Source: an uncultured Campylobacter sp.
Lineage (GTDB): Bacteria; Campylobacterota; Campylobacteria; Campylobacterales; Campylobacteraceae
Length of the DNA stretch: 64,000 nucleotides
Assembly: GCF_947255105.1 (NCBI RefSeq)
Contig: NZ_CAMYFP010000007.1
Location: forward strand, 1-64,000
Reading direction: 5' to 3'
The notes under the pieces were generated by a model. The model saw nothing but the letters and a program-made list of their open reading frames with translations. It was not told the DNA's origin and did no database searches. Both the position numbers and the translations under genes were made by a program. Below, one piece after another: positions 16,375-25,050 of this stretch (positions within the stretch are counted from its first letter, which is position 1; the number at the start of each line of letters is the position of its first letter).

Positions 16375-17085
16375 GTGAAGATACTATTTGCTGCAAGTGA
16401 GCTGAAAAACAGAGGTGGAAAGGAGCTTAAATTTGAGCTAAACAAACTCTTTTTAAATGAGATATCTCCTCTTAGAAAAACTCTCATAGCAGAGTATTTT
16501 GAGGCTCTAAAGATAGAAAAATATAAAAAAGAGATGCTTAAAAACTATGATGAGAAAGAGATAGACTTTAAAATACTTTTGCCAGCCATAGAAAGATATG
16601 AAGGAGTTGCCTATAAGGCGCTTGATTTTGCAACTCTAACTAAAACTCAAAAAGAATTTTTGCTAGAAAAAACAGTGATATTTTCAAATCTCTTCGGAGT
16701 GCTTCTTGCAAAAGATGAGATTCCCTACTATCACCTAAGACAAGGAGCGACAATTGGCGATGCCAATCAATACAAACTCTACCAAAAAGAGCTCAAAGAG
16801 CCTTTGGATAGAGCTTTTAAGGATAGTTTGATAGTAGATCTAAGACCTATCTTTTATGACAAAATTTATCTTTTAAAATATCCACACATTACATTTAAGT
16901 TTTATAAAAATGGAAAAATTCAAAGCCATTATGCAAAGTTTTACCGAGGCGAGCTACTCCGTCAAATAGCAATAGAGCATCCCCTTACAAAGGAGGCTGT
17001 TATAAACTTAAAGCCAAAGGGACTAAGGCTCATTGAGATTATGCAACTTGGTATAAAAACTCAGCTAAATTATGAGATTATTTAA
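16375..17085 (+). CDS. yaaA: YaaA family (UPF0246) peroxide-stress protein
   Basis: A 236-residue YaaA/DUF328 protein. Family blocks are MKILFAASE at the start, DEIPYYHLRQG in the middle and HYAKFYRGELLRQIA near residues 180-195. E. coli YaaA limits intracellular iron and damage under hydrogen peroxide, and homologues have DNA-binding activity. The start is GTG, with AAAAAGGAG well placed. It is divergent from atpB; its 3' end overlaps the convergent TSUP gene by 8 bp. Confidence 0.9.
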   Translation: MKILFAASELKNRGGKELKFELNKLFLNEISPLRKTLIAEYFEALKIEKYKKEMLKNYDEKEIDFKILLPAIERYEGVAYKALDFATLTKTQKEFLLEKTVIFSNLFGVLLAKDEIPYYHLRQGATIGDANQYKLYQKELKEPLDRAFKDSLIVDLRPIFYDKIYLLKYPHITFKFYKNGKIQSHYAKFYRGELLRQIAIEHPLTKEAVINLKPKGLRLIEIMQLGIKTQLNYEII

Positions 17086-17839
17086 AGGCCTTTATAAATA
17101 GCACTATTATCATAAAGCCAACGACAGTTAAAAAGAGCTTTTTAATAACTTTGGCTTCCATCTTCATAACCATATTTGAGCCAGTAAAACCTCCAGCTAT
17201 CTGCCCAACAGCCATAACAACTCCAGCCACCCAAAGTATCTCAACTCCTGCCATAAAAAAGGCGATTAGTGAGACGATGTTTGAGATGAAATTTAACACT
17301 TTTGCCTGTCCAACAGCCCTCTTTATAGAGTATCCAAGAATTCCTACTATCGCAAATGTCCAAAACGAGCCAGTTCCTGGTCCAAAAAATCCATCATAAA
17401 AACCAAGTAAGAAGCCAAAAGAGATGTAAAATATCATAGGTTTTAGGAGTGGATTTTTCTCAACTTCGCCAAGAGATGGCGAAAAGAGCGTGTATAAAAA
17501 TATTGCGCCAAGCATAAAAGGCACCAAGTAGGACAAAAAGCTAGGATCTAAGCTAGCAACTGTGGTAGTTCCGATAAATGCACCAATAAATGTAAAGAGT
17601 ATTGCAAGCCAAATCTCTTTTAAATTTACAAGTTTTTTAACAACGAAATTTAGAGCTGCTGTGAAAGTTCCAAAACTACCTTGAAATTTGTTTGTAGCCA
17701 AAGCAACGTCAGCTGGCACTCCAACTGCTATTAGAGCTGGCAAGCATATAAGTCCGCCGCCTCCCGCAATAGCATCTATAAAGCCACCGCTAAAGGCTGC
17801 CAAAAAAAGTAACGCGTACTGCCATAGTTCAAATTCCAT
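17078..17839 (-). CDS. TSUP family (TauE/SafE) transporter
   Basis: A 253-residue membrane protein with about eight helices and two glycine-rich repeats: GGFIDAIAGGGGLICLPAL near the N-terminus and LLGFYDGFFGPGTGSFWTFA at mid-protein. This is the TSUP/DUF81 exporter family that moves sulfite, sulfoacetate and related organic anions. The substrate cannot be read from the sequence. It is a single gene, convergent with yaaA. Confidence 0.9.
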   Translation of the reverse strand: MEFELWQYALLFLAAFSGGFIDAIAGGGGLICLPALIAVGVPADVALATNKFQGSFGTFTAALNFVVKKLVNLKEIWLAILFTFIGAFIGTTTVASLDPSFLSYLVPFMLGAIFLYTLFSPSLGEVEKNPLLKPMIFYISFGFLLGFYDGFFGPGTGSFWTFAIVGILGYSIKRAVGQAKVLNFISNIVSLIAFFMAGVEILWVAGVVMAVGQIAGGFTGSNMVMKMEAKVIKKLFLTVVGFMIIVLFIKAFK

Positions 17840-17908
17840 CTTCTCTCCTTAAGCTACTTAAAAGAGCTAAATTCTACTCAAATTTAAATAAATTTACTCA
17901 CTTTAGTG

Positions 17909-18688
17909 CTAAATTTGAGCCTTTGAAGTGTCATTTTTTAAAAGGCTCTCTATCTCTTTGCTCTGTCCTAGCCTATAAAGCGCAAAATCATATCTTATCG
18001 GATCTGCCATGTCATAGCTCCTTAGTGCATTTGTAAGCTCCAAAACTGCGTCAAAATCATATGTTTTGCGACTCATTAGCCCAAGTGCAAGAGAGGTTTT
18101 GTGAGTATGAACATCAAGCGGAATCAAAAGATCTTTTTTATCAAGTTTTTTAAAAAGCCCCATATCAATGTCGCTACTACGCACCATCCAGCGAAGATAC
18201 ATATTGTATCTTTTGTATGGTGACTTTGGTTTTTTATCAAAACTTTTTCCAAAAAAGAAGCTGTAACCATCACTACTATAGGAGTTTAGTTGCTCTATTT
18301 TTTCTATTAGAGTGGCTATGCCATCAACCATATTCCCCTCTTTGTTAAAGCCCTCCAAAACAGTCTCCTCTATGCTAAAACTCTCTTTTAGGCGTCTAAA
18401 AGTTACAAAAATCTCAGCCACATCGCGCAAGCTTTGGAAGCGGTATTTGTGAGTAGTTAGAGTTTTTCGTATAGTCTCTTCGCTTAAATTTAAAAGAGCA
18501 AAGTCAAGTGAGTTTAGAAATTTAACTATATTTGCAGCATTCCCATAAGAAAAAAGAGCACAAATTAGCGCAATAAGCGGGTCATTATATCTTCTTGCAA
18601 CTTGCAAAGGATCTGGCTTTGCAAAGAGGTTTTCATCGCAGTTTTTAAGCTCTGCGTGATAGTCTAAAAGCTCTTTTAAATCACTCAT
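17909..18688 (-). CDS. TIGR02757 (DUF2400) family protein
   Basis: A 259-residue conserved protein of unknown biochemical role. PLDVHTHKTSLALGLMSR and the preceding RWMVRSSDIDMGLF are typical of this family. I chose ATG 18688 (MSDLKELLDYHAELK) because it overlaps the end of rsmD by 8 nt; a start at 18754 would sit deep inside rsmD with unrelated N-terminal residues. It is the last gene of the midA-106 aa-rsmD group. Confidence 0.85.
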   Translation of the reverse strand: MSDLKELLDYHAELKNCDENLFAKPDPLQVARRYNDPLIALICALFSYGNAANIVKFLNSLDFALLNLSEETIRKTLTTHKYRFQSLRDVAEIFVTFRRLKESFSIEETVLEGFNKEGNMVDGIATLIEKIEQLNSYSSDGYSFFFGKSFDKKPKSPYKRYNMYLRWMVRSSDIDMGLFKKLDKKDLLIPLDVHTHKTSLALGLMSRKTYDFDAVLELTNALRSYDMADPIRYDFALYRLGQSKEIESLLKNDTSKAQI

Positions 18689-19244
18689 AATAGCTAAGCG
18701 TTGTCCTTCCAAATCTCTTTGATTTTTTGAGTCTAAATTCTCCGATAGTCTCACTAAACTCCACCTTTGAGCTGTGTTCTATCACTATAAAAACAGCTCT
18801 TTTGTCCTTTAAAGAGGCGATAAATTTATTGACCCTCTCATAAATATCGCAAAAGCCGCTTCTTAAGTCAAATGGCGGGTCGATATAGATGATAAACTCT
18901 TCATCTTCTTCTAAGATAGAGGCTATTTTTTGGAAAAAATCGCCATTTATAGCAATCAAACGACTATCTAAATTTCTAAAGTTTTTTTGCAATATCTTAA
19001 AAGCTTTTTCATCTTTTTCGATAGCATAAGCTCTCATTGCGCCGTTACTAAGCGCACTTGCTGCCATTATCCCGCTGCCTCCAAAGCCCTCTATAAAAAC
19101 TCTATTTCTAAGCTCATCTCTCAATGAGTCAAAAAAGGACTCTTTTACCCTATTTTTGGTGCTTCTAGTTGTAAGAAGCGGTGGAATTTGAAGCTTTTTT
19201 CCTTTTAAAAATCCACTTGTGATGTAGTTAAAATAGTTATCCAT
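18681..19244 (-). CDS. rsmD: 16S rRNA G966 N2-methyltransferase RsmD
   Basis: A 187-residue SAM-dependent methyltransferase. The family opening SGFLKGKKLQIPP...TRSTKNRVKESFF, the SAM loop GFGGSGIMAASALSNGA and the catalytic IYIDPPFDL motif (NPPY class) are present. It modifies 16S rRNA during 30S assembly. It overlaps the preceding gene by 8 nt and the following gene by 8 nt, so the group is translationally coupled. Confidence 0.93.
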   Translation of the reverse strand: MDNYFNYITSGFLKGKKLQIPPLLTTRSTKNRVKESFFDSLRDELRNRVFIEGFGGSGIMAASALSNGAMRAYAIEKDEKAFKILQKNFRNLDSRLIAINGDFFQKIASILEEDEEFIIYIDPPFDLRSGFCDIYERVNKFIASLKDKRAVFIVIEHSSKVEFSETIGEFRLKKSKRFGRTTLSYYE

Positions 19245-19557
19245 TTTGCCTCTCTTTTAAAATCGCCATAACTCTATCTTTAAACTCATCAAAAAGCGCC
19301 TCTATCTCTTCTTGTGCGTCTCTACTTGGCTTTACCACCTCTTTGCAATAAAAGTTATCTAACGCCTCTAAAAGCTGCTCCTTGCTAAAGGGGATATCGA
19401 TATATTGTGACTCATGTGATATGAGAAATAGAGGTTTTTCGCACTCTTTATAGACATCGCTTATAACAAACTCAAAATCATCATCAATATACTCCTTTAA
19501 AAAAAGCTCCAAGCTCCTTTGAAGTATCTCACACTCGCACTCTATCTTAACTCTCAT
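19237..19557 (-). CDS. Conserved hypothetical protein between midA and rsmD
   Basis: A 106-residue acidic protein not recognised. It is predicted mixed alpha/beta, with an early strand (MRVKIECECEILQRSLELFL) and a long C-terminal helix. No signal peptide or membrane helix is seen. I start it at ATG 19557 because AGAGG lies 5 nt upstream, rather than at 19572. It overlaps midA by 1-2 nt and rsmD by 8 nt. Two Cys in CECE and others later are too few for a metal-site claim. Confidence 0.75.
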   Translation of the reverse strand: MRVKIECECEILQRSLELFLKEYIDDDFEFVISDVYKECEKPLFLISHESQYIDIPFSKEQLLEALDNFYCKEVVKPSRDAQEEIEALFDEFKDRVMAILKERQNG

Positions 19558-19558
19558 A

Positions 19559-20530
19559 CTACCTCTTTTCAAAATGTATCATCTTAAATTTATCGCCAAA
19601 CTCATAAAGTAGCCTTTTTAACTGCAAAGTGCCATTTTTATATGCTAGCTCGCCCTTAGCAGCCAAAAGCTCCATAACTTCGCTTGCCCCAAACTCTATC
19701 AAAGCCAGCGGTTGGCTCATAAATGCAACCTTTCTAACTCCTTTGTTCTTGCAAAACAAAGATGAAAGCAGTGAGAAATTTAGATCATAAGTTATATCAC
19801 TTTTTCCAAAAAACTCATTTAAGTCCTCTATCTCAAAAAAGTTATAAACATTGTGATTTTTATAGACCCTTAGGCTAAAATCCCCTCTTGGCTCCCACTC
19901 CCCATAATCAAAGGTTATAAAGTCAAATTTGGCCCTGTTTTTGCAGCAGTTTTTTATAAATTTTTCCAAACTTAGTGGCAACTCGCCTTTTTTTATGCCG
20001 TAAGTTATAGCGAAATTTAGACACTCTTTATCTGTCTTTTGCCAAACTAACTTACCATTTTTAACATAAGCCATAAGACCATCATTAAAAAGCTCACACT
20101 CAAAGCTATCAAAAAGTTCATTTGCAATATAAATAGCGCTTTTAAACTCCATCTTTTCTACACTATCAAGCCACTTTATCTCGATCTCATCGCCAAATTT
20201 GGAGTGTAAAAACTCCTGCTGAAGTTCTTGGAGTTTTTTGTGTGGCTCGATGATAATAAAGTTAAATTTATCTCTTAAATTTGGCATAAAAGCATAAAGC
20301 CCTTGAATGATATCTGCCATCAAATAGCCCTCATTTGCCCCTATCTCTACCAAATTTATCTTGCCGTCATACTTATCTTTTAGGGAGTGAATTTTTTTAG
20401 CAACAGTTGCACCAAAAAGGCTTCCAACACTTACAGCCGTATAAAAGTCGCCATCTTTGCCAATTTTGGCGTAGTTTTGATAGTAATTTGTGTGAAGCCA
20501 CTCTCTAAAATAACTGCTAAATTTTTCCAA
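19559..20530 (-). CDS. MidA/NDUFAF7-like SAM-dependent methyltransferase
   Basis: A 323-residue DUF185 protein. KIGKDGDFYTAVSVGSLFG near residues 20-38, NLVEIGANEGYLMADII (SAM loop) and YIANELFDSFECE are diagnostic. Mitochondrial NDUFAF7 methylates an arginine of a complex I subunit; the bacterial target is unproven. It is shorter at the N-terminus than many homologues. It is the first gene of a four-gene overlapping cluster and lies 18 nt after the TRIC-type gene. Confidence 0.85.
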   Translation of the reverse strand: MEKFSSYFREWLHTNYYQNYAKIGKDGDFYTAVSVGSLFGATVAKKIHSLKDKYDGKINLVEIGANEGYLMADIIQGLYAFMPNLRDKFNFIIIEPHKKLQELQQEFLHSKFGDEIEIKWLDSVEKMEFKSAIYIANELFDSFECELFNDGLMAYVKNGKLVWQKTDKECLNFAITYGIKKGELPLSLEKFIKNCCKNRAKFDFITFDYGEWEPRGDFSLRVYKNHNVYNFFEIEDLNEFFGKSDITYDLNFSLLSSLFCKNKGVRKVAFMSQPLALIEFGASEVMELLAAKGELAYKNGTLQLKRLLYEFGDKFKMIHFEKR

Positions 20531-20548
20531 AATCTGCTCTCTCTTTTG

Positions 20549-21160
20549 CTATCTTAATGGCGGTAAATTCCATTTTTTGTAGTAGGCAACCATACGCCAC
20601 AAAATACCAAAGCCCATCAAAACAAAGAGTGCGAACAAATTTGTCAGCCCAAAAAGATGCAAAATATAGTAGATAAAGCCAACACTCATGCTAATCGTGC
20701 CATAAAGCCCCGTTTTTAAAAACCACGGAACTTGATTTAGCAAGATATCTCTAAATATGCCGCCGCCTACTCCATTGATAAAGGCTACCATTATTACGCC
20801 AAAGATATTTAGCCCATATTCCAAAGAGACCATTGAACCAACTATAGAAAAGCAGATAACATCGATAGCATCGGTAAATATAAAGATAAAGCTCTTATCA
20901 AGTTTTTCACGTTTTTGATGAGCTTTTAAGATATAACCTACAAATATCATCACCAAAACAATCACAATAGGCATATAGTGAGTAAAAGAGTAGATAGCTC
21001 TTCCAACTAGCACATCTCTTGCAACTCCGCCACCAAGAGCAGTTAGAAACGCTGCCAAAAAAATCCCAAGCCAGTCGCACTTCTCTTTGACGCCAAAAAG
21101 ATAGCCACTAAGCGCTGCAGAGGCGATACCGATATATTCAGTGATTAATATAGCGTCCAT
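20549..21160 (-). CDS. TRIC-type (UPF0126/YadS-like) cation channel family protein
   Basis: A 203-residue membrane protein with two tandem UPF0126 units, each with a glycine kink and signature: GGGVARDVLVGR near residue 45 and GVGGGIFRDILLNQVP near residue 130. About seven helices. Prokaryotic members of this fold are trimeric monovalent-cation channels, and some annotations call them glycine transporters. It heads the minus-strand group leading into midA. Confidence 0.88.
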   Translation of the reverse strand: MDAILITEYIGIASAALSGYLFGVKEKCDWLGIFLAAFLTALGGGVARDVLVGRAIYSFTHYMPIVIVLVMIFVGYILKAHQKREKLDKSFIFIFTDAIDVICFSIVGSMVSLEYGLNIFGVIMVAFINGVGGGIFRDILLNQVPWFLKTGLYGTISMSVGFIYYILHLFGLTNLFALFVLMGFGILWRMVAYYKKWNLPPLR

Positions 21161-21225
21161 TCTAGCCTTTTTAAATGTTTCGCATATTTTACAATGGTTA
21201 GCTGTGAATAAATTTAAACAAAATT

Positions 21226-21239
21226 AAGGCTCTTGCCTT
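21226..21239 (-). terminator. Weak terminator after the Cys-rich gene
   Basis: AAGGC-TCTT-GCCTT forms a 5-bp hairpin followed on the minus strand by AATTTTG, 30 nt downstream of the stop of the 21269-21592 gene. Confidence 0.4.
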
Positions 21240-21268
21240 TATAGCTAGTAAATTTAAAGCTTTTGATT

Positions 21269-21592
21269 CTATTGAAAATTGCTAAGATCTACCTTGCAAC
21301 TATCATCGCTCATTTGGCACTTTTGTTGCTTTTTGTGCTGTTTTAATGGCTCTTTTTTAAAGTTGCAACTTTTATCTTTTGAGTTACACATTTGCTCTTT
21401 AGAATTACAGCCATTTTTAAATTTCTCAGAGTTGCACATTTTATCTTTCATACAATTTTTCTTAAAAGAGCCACAATCTCTTCTAAACTCCTTTTTGCTG
21501 CAATTACAATCATTGGCTCTGTTGCATGAAAACTCTTGCGCTGTCAAATTTAGAGCAAAAAACAGAGTTAGTGCCAATAAAACTCTCTTCAT
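21269..21592 (-). CDS. Secreted cysteine-rich protein
   Basis: A 107-residue protein with a clear signal peptide (MKRVLLALTLFFALNLTAQE). The mature part of about 88 residues has 11 cysteines and many Lys, including CNSKEQMCNSKDKSC and two similar short units with CNS/MC spacing, then a His/Lys/Gln tail. The pattern suggests metal binding or disulfide cross-linking in the periplasm. I do not recognise the family. It is divergent from the nickel-type ABC importer 215 bp away; the link to metal uptake is inferred from position only. Confidence 0.75.
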   Translation of the reverse strand: MKRVLLALTLFFALNLTAQEFSCNRANDCNCSKKEFRRDCGSFKKNCMKDKMCNSEKFKNGCNSKEQMCNSKDKSCNFKKEPLKQHKKQQKCQMSDDSCKVDLSNFQ

Positions 21593-21764
21593 CTCTTCTC
21601 CTTAAGTTAAATTTCAAAGAGTATAAAGTAAGTTTCATAAGAAAAAGGTAAATGACTATAAAATCTTTTTTTGACAACTTGTTAAGTTTTAAAAACAATT
21701 AAGAGTAGAAATTTAGATAATTTTTCACTCTCAATAGCTATTATATTTAATAATACTTTTAATT

Positions 21765-21786
21765 TATTGATATTATAATATCAATA
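21765..21786 (+). promoter_or_regulatory. 22-bp perfect palindrome over the -10 of the nik-like operon
   Basis: TATTGATATTATAATATCAA plus TA is fully self-complementary over 22 bp and contains TATAAT at 21774-21779, about 28 nt before the nikA-like ATG. A regulator dimer bound here would cover the -10 box. The likely regulator class (NikR, Fur or other) cannot be told by eye. Confidence 0.65.
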
Positions 21787-21807
21787 TTTTTTTAAAAAGG
21801 ATATGAA

Positions 21808-23340
21808 ATGAAGCATATTTTTAAGCTTTTTTTACTAATATCTTTTGTTCTAAATTTCGCTTTAGCAAAAGATGTTTTAGTTGTTGGGATTGAAAACGAA
21901 TCAAGCCGTTTAAATCCTTTATACGATGAGGATCACGATCCAGCTTTAAGCCTACTTTTTTCAGGTCTTACAAAACACGATGAAAATACAAAAGTAACTC
22001 CTGATCTTGCAAAAAGTTGGGAAGTAAGCAAAGATGGGCTAACTTATACATTTGATCTAAGAGATGATGCTTACTGGCATGATGGAGTTAAATTTACCGC
22101 CCAAGATGTTAAATTTACAATAGAAAGTGCAAAAGATAAAAAACTAAATGCACCTGCTATTTCAAACTATGAAATGGTAAAAGATGTTGAGATTTTGGGT
22201 GATTATAAGATAAAAGTTACACTTGATACACCTTTTCCACCATTTTTAGATGCGCTAAGCTTTGGAATACTTCCTAAACACTTACTAGAAGGCAAAGATA
22301 TAGCAACTTATCAATTTAACGATAATCCTATCGGAACAGGACCTTATAAATTTGTAAATTGGAAAAAAGGCGAAAGCATAGAATTCGTAGCAAATGATAA
22401 ATTCTATAAAGGCACTCCAAAAATTAAAAAAGTATTTTTAAAAGTAGTTCCTGATGCAAATGTTAGATTAATGCAACTTAAAAGCGGTGAGCTTGATGCT
22501 GGACTAATTGATTTTAGCGGTGTTGAAATGGCTAAAAATAGCAAAAATTTAAATATCTTAAAGTTTAAAAGTGCTGATTATAGAGCTTTGATGTTTAATT
22601 ACAATAATGAAATTTTAAAAGATAGAGATGTTAGAGTTGCGCTAAATTATTTTATAGATAAAAATGATATGGTAAAAACACTACTTCACACTCACGGAAG
22701 TGTTGCAAACAACCCTATTGAAAATTTTATAAAAAGCGATAAAGTTTATGAGTTTAACCCTAAAAAAGGTGATGAAATTTTAACAAAAGCTGGTTGGAAA
22801 AAGAACAAAAAAGGTATTTATGAAAAAGATGGTAAAACTTTAAGTTTTGAAATTTACAGCTTTAATTCAGATCCTTTAAGAGTTGCTATGTCAAAAGTTA
22901 TAAGCTCTGAACTAAACAAATACGGCGTTGATGCAAAAGCTTTTGCAAAGCCAAAAACTGCATTTAAAATAAGCAAAGTTGATAGCTTTTTAATTGGCTG
23001 GGGAAGTCCGTTTGATCCTGATTTTCACACATATAGAATTTTTGGTGGCTTTGCAGATAGTGATATAAATGAAAACGGCTGGAACTATAGTCACTACAAA
23101 GATGCAAAAGTAGATGAAGCTCTTAAAAAAGCAAGAAGCACTCAAAACTTAGAGGAAAGAAAAGCTTATTATAAAGAGTTTTTAGATGCACTTTATGAAA
23201 ATCCTCCTTATATTTTTATCGCATATCTAGACTACAATCTAGCATATAATAAAAATTTAACTGGCATAAAAACACAAATTTTAGGTCACCATGGTGCAGG
23301 ATTTTTATGGAATCTAGAAGAGTGGAACTTTAAAAATTGA
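21808..23340 (+). CDS. nikA: Nickel/peptide ABC importer, substrate-binding protein
   Basis: A 510-residue family 5 periplasmic binding protein with a signal peptide (LLISFVLNFALAK). The family block VTPDLAKSWEVSKDGLTYTF, with LRDDAYWHDGVKFTAQDVKF, lies near residues 65-105. YENPPYIFIAYLDYNLAYNK is near the C-terminus. In Campylobacter the related nikZ feeds nickel to hydrogenase or urease; peptide or opine uptake is the alternative. The ribosome site is AAAAAGGAT. It is the first of five overlapping genes. Confidence 0.85.
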   Translation: MKHIFKLFLLISFVLNFALAKDVLVVGIENESSRLNPLYDEDHDPALSLLFSGLTKHDENTKVTPDLAKSWEVSKDGLTYTFDLRDDAYWHDGVKFTAQDVKFTIESAKDKKLNAPAISNYEMVKDVEILGDYKIKVTLDTPFPPFLDALSFGILPKHLLEGKDIATYQFNDNPIGTGPYKFVNWKKGESIEFVANDKFYKGTPKIKKVFLKVVPDANVRLMQLKSGELDAGLIDFSGVEMAKNSKNLNILKFKSADYRALMFNYNNEILKDRDVRVALNYFIDKNDMVKTLLHTHGSVANNPIENFIKSDKVYEFNPKKGDEILTKAGWKKNKKGIYEKDGKTLSFEIYSFNSDPLRVAMSKVISSELNKYGVDAKAFAKPKTAFKISKVDSFLIGWGSPFDPDFHTYRIFGGFADSDINENGWNYSHYKDAKVDEALKKARSTQNLEERKAYYKEFLDALYENPPYIFIAYLDYNLAYNKNLTGIKTQILGHHGAGFLWNLEEWNFKN

Positions 23341-24281
23341 TAAGTTTAATCTTAAAAAAAGCAGCCTATAGCATTGGGCTGCTTTTTGTTTTATCATTCT
23401 TAGTTTTTTCACTGCTTTATTTTTTACCAGGCGATGTAACAAGTGCGATGTTTTCACGTCCTGAAGCTATGTCGCAAGCTATGAAAAATCAAATTTTAGC
23501 AAATTTAGGGCTAGATAAAAGTCTTATTACGCAGTATGTTTCTTGGCTGAAAAATGCTTTAAATTTAAATTTTGGAAAAAGTTTTGTAAGTGGTGAAGAT
23601 ATCTATGAAATGTTTAAAACAAGGCTTGTTAATAGCATAATTTTATTAATTTTTGCATCATTTTTTATATTTGTATTTTCGCTTATTTTAGGACTAATAA
23701 GCGCTGTTTTTAAAAATAAATTTATCGATACTTTTATAAATTTAACAACTTTTTCTTTAATGTGTATGCCAAATTTTTGGTTAGGTCTAATATTTATCTA
23801 TGTTTTTAGTATAGCTTTGGGTCTACTTCCAAGCTCAGGAGCTAATTATCTTGGTGTTAGTGGAATTAGCCTAAAACACGTTATTTTACCTCTTTTTGCG
23901 ATTGTTTTACCGCATCTTGCTACAAGTGTTAAATTTATAAGAGATATTATAATCTCAAACCTAAACACAGACTTTATCCAAACTCTTTATGCAAGAGGGA
24001 TAAAAAATATTCAAATTTATCGTCTTGCGCTGTTTAGTTCAATGAGTGATATTGTGCGCTATTTTGGGACTATGATTGGTGGCGTTTTTGCAGGAAGTTA
24101 TGTCATAGAAAGCGTGTTTTCATATCCTGGCATTGGAGAATTAGCACTTAAATCAATAATAGCAAAAGACTATCCTGTAGTACTTGCAGCTATTTTACTA
24201 AGTGCTATTTTTGTAATTTTGGCAAATTTAGCGGCTGAAATTATAGCAATTTTAATTGATAAGAGAAACTATGCGAAATAA
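23337..24281 (+). CDS. nikB: Nickel/peptide ABC importer, permease 1
   Basis: A 314-residue DppB/NikB-type permease with six predicted helices. The hallmark FLPGDVTSAMFSRPEAM lies near residues 30-45, and the EAA loop (YARGIKNIQIYRLALF) near residue 220. The start is TTG, overlapping the nikA TGA (TTGA), so translation is coupled. TTA makes up 6 of the first 10 leucine codons, more than in nearby core genes. Confidence 0.88.
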   Translation: MISLILKKAAYSIGLLFVLSFLVFSLLYFLPGDVTSAMFSRPEAMSQAMKNQILANLGLDKSLITQYVSWLKNALNLNFGKSFVSGEDIYEMFKTRLVNSIILLIFASFFIFVFSLILGLISAVFKNKFIDTFINLTTFSLMCMPNFWLGLIFIYVFSIALGLLPSSGANYLGVSGISLKHVILPLFAIVLPHLATSVKFIRDIIISNLNTDFIQTLYARGIKNIQIYRLALFSSMSDIVRYFGTMIGGVFAGSYVIESVFSYPGIGELALKSIIAKDYPVVLAAILLSAIFVILANLAAEIIAILIDKRNYAK

Positions 24282-25050
24282 AATTATACTCTTTATTACT
24301 ATAATTTTAGTAATTTTAGCTGTTTTTTCAAGCTTTATAGCACCTTTTAATCCAAATTTAAGTGATTTTTCTAACACAAATTTAGCGCCTAACTCAACTC
24401 ATTTTTTTGGAAGTGATTTTTTAGGGAGAGATATTTTCTCAAGAACACTTTATGGACTTAAAAACTCACTTATAATAGGAGTAATTGCCGGATTTATCGC
24501 AACAATAATTGCGTTTTTATACGCTTCACTTAGTATTATAAAACCTTTGCAAAATAGCTTACAAAGCGGAATTGATGCGTTTTTAAGCATACCAAATATT
24601 TTATTTATCCTAACTTTTGCCTCAATTACTGGCGGTGGGATTATAAGTATAATTTTAGTAATTGCACTTTTTTCATGGATGAGCTCAGCAAAAGTTTTTA
24701 TAGGTCGCATAAACTTACTTTACCAATCGCCATTTATAATCCAATCAATGAGCCTTGGAGCTAGCAAATTTAAAGTTTTATTTTATGAAGTATTGCCAAA
24801 TTTAAAGGGACTTTTTTTATCGCTTTTTGCCATAAACTCAGCTCATGCGATTTCACACGAAGCCACACTTAGTTTTTTTGGAATGGCTGGGGATTTAAAT
24901 ATGATAAGTTTGGGACTAATGATAAATGAAAGCACAAATGCTCTTTTTATGGGAGCTTGGTGGGTTGCATTTTTTCCTGGATTTATGCTATTTTTACTAA
25001 TTTTTTGCATAGTTTCCATAACGCCAGATGACAAAGGCATAAAGATATGA
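24271..25050 (+). CDS. nikC: Nickel/peptide ABC importer, permease 2
   Basis: A 259-residue DppC/NikC-type permease. The N-terminal helix and FFGSDFLGRDIFSRTLYGLKNS are typical, and the EAA loop reads MSLGASKFKVLFYEVLPN. I use ATG 24271 (MRNKIILFIT), 11 nt inside the end of nikB; a TTG at 24256 would add five residues. It has the usual five or six helices and ends in ATGA overlap with nikD. Confidence 0.87.
   Translation: MRNKIILFITIILVILAVFSSFIAPFNPNLSDFSNTNLAPNSTHFFGSDFLGRDIFSRTLYGLKNSLIIGVIAGFIATIIAFLYASLSIIKPLQNSLQSGIDAFLSIPNILFILTFASITGGGIISIILVIALFSWMSSAKVFIGRINLLYQSPFIIQSMSLGASKFKVLFYEVLPNLKGLFLSLFAINSAHAISHEATLSFFGMAGDLNMISLGLMINESTNALFMGAWWVAFFPGFMLFLLIFCIVSITPDDKGIKI

Noticed and set aside
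21279..21605. 108-codon plus-strand ORF opposite the Cys-rich gene
   Set aside because: The minus-strand frame has a signal peptide and regular Cys spacing; the plus ORF is Leu/Ser-rich antisense output.
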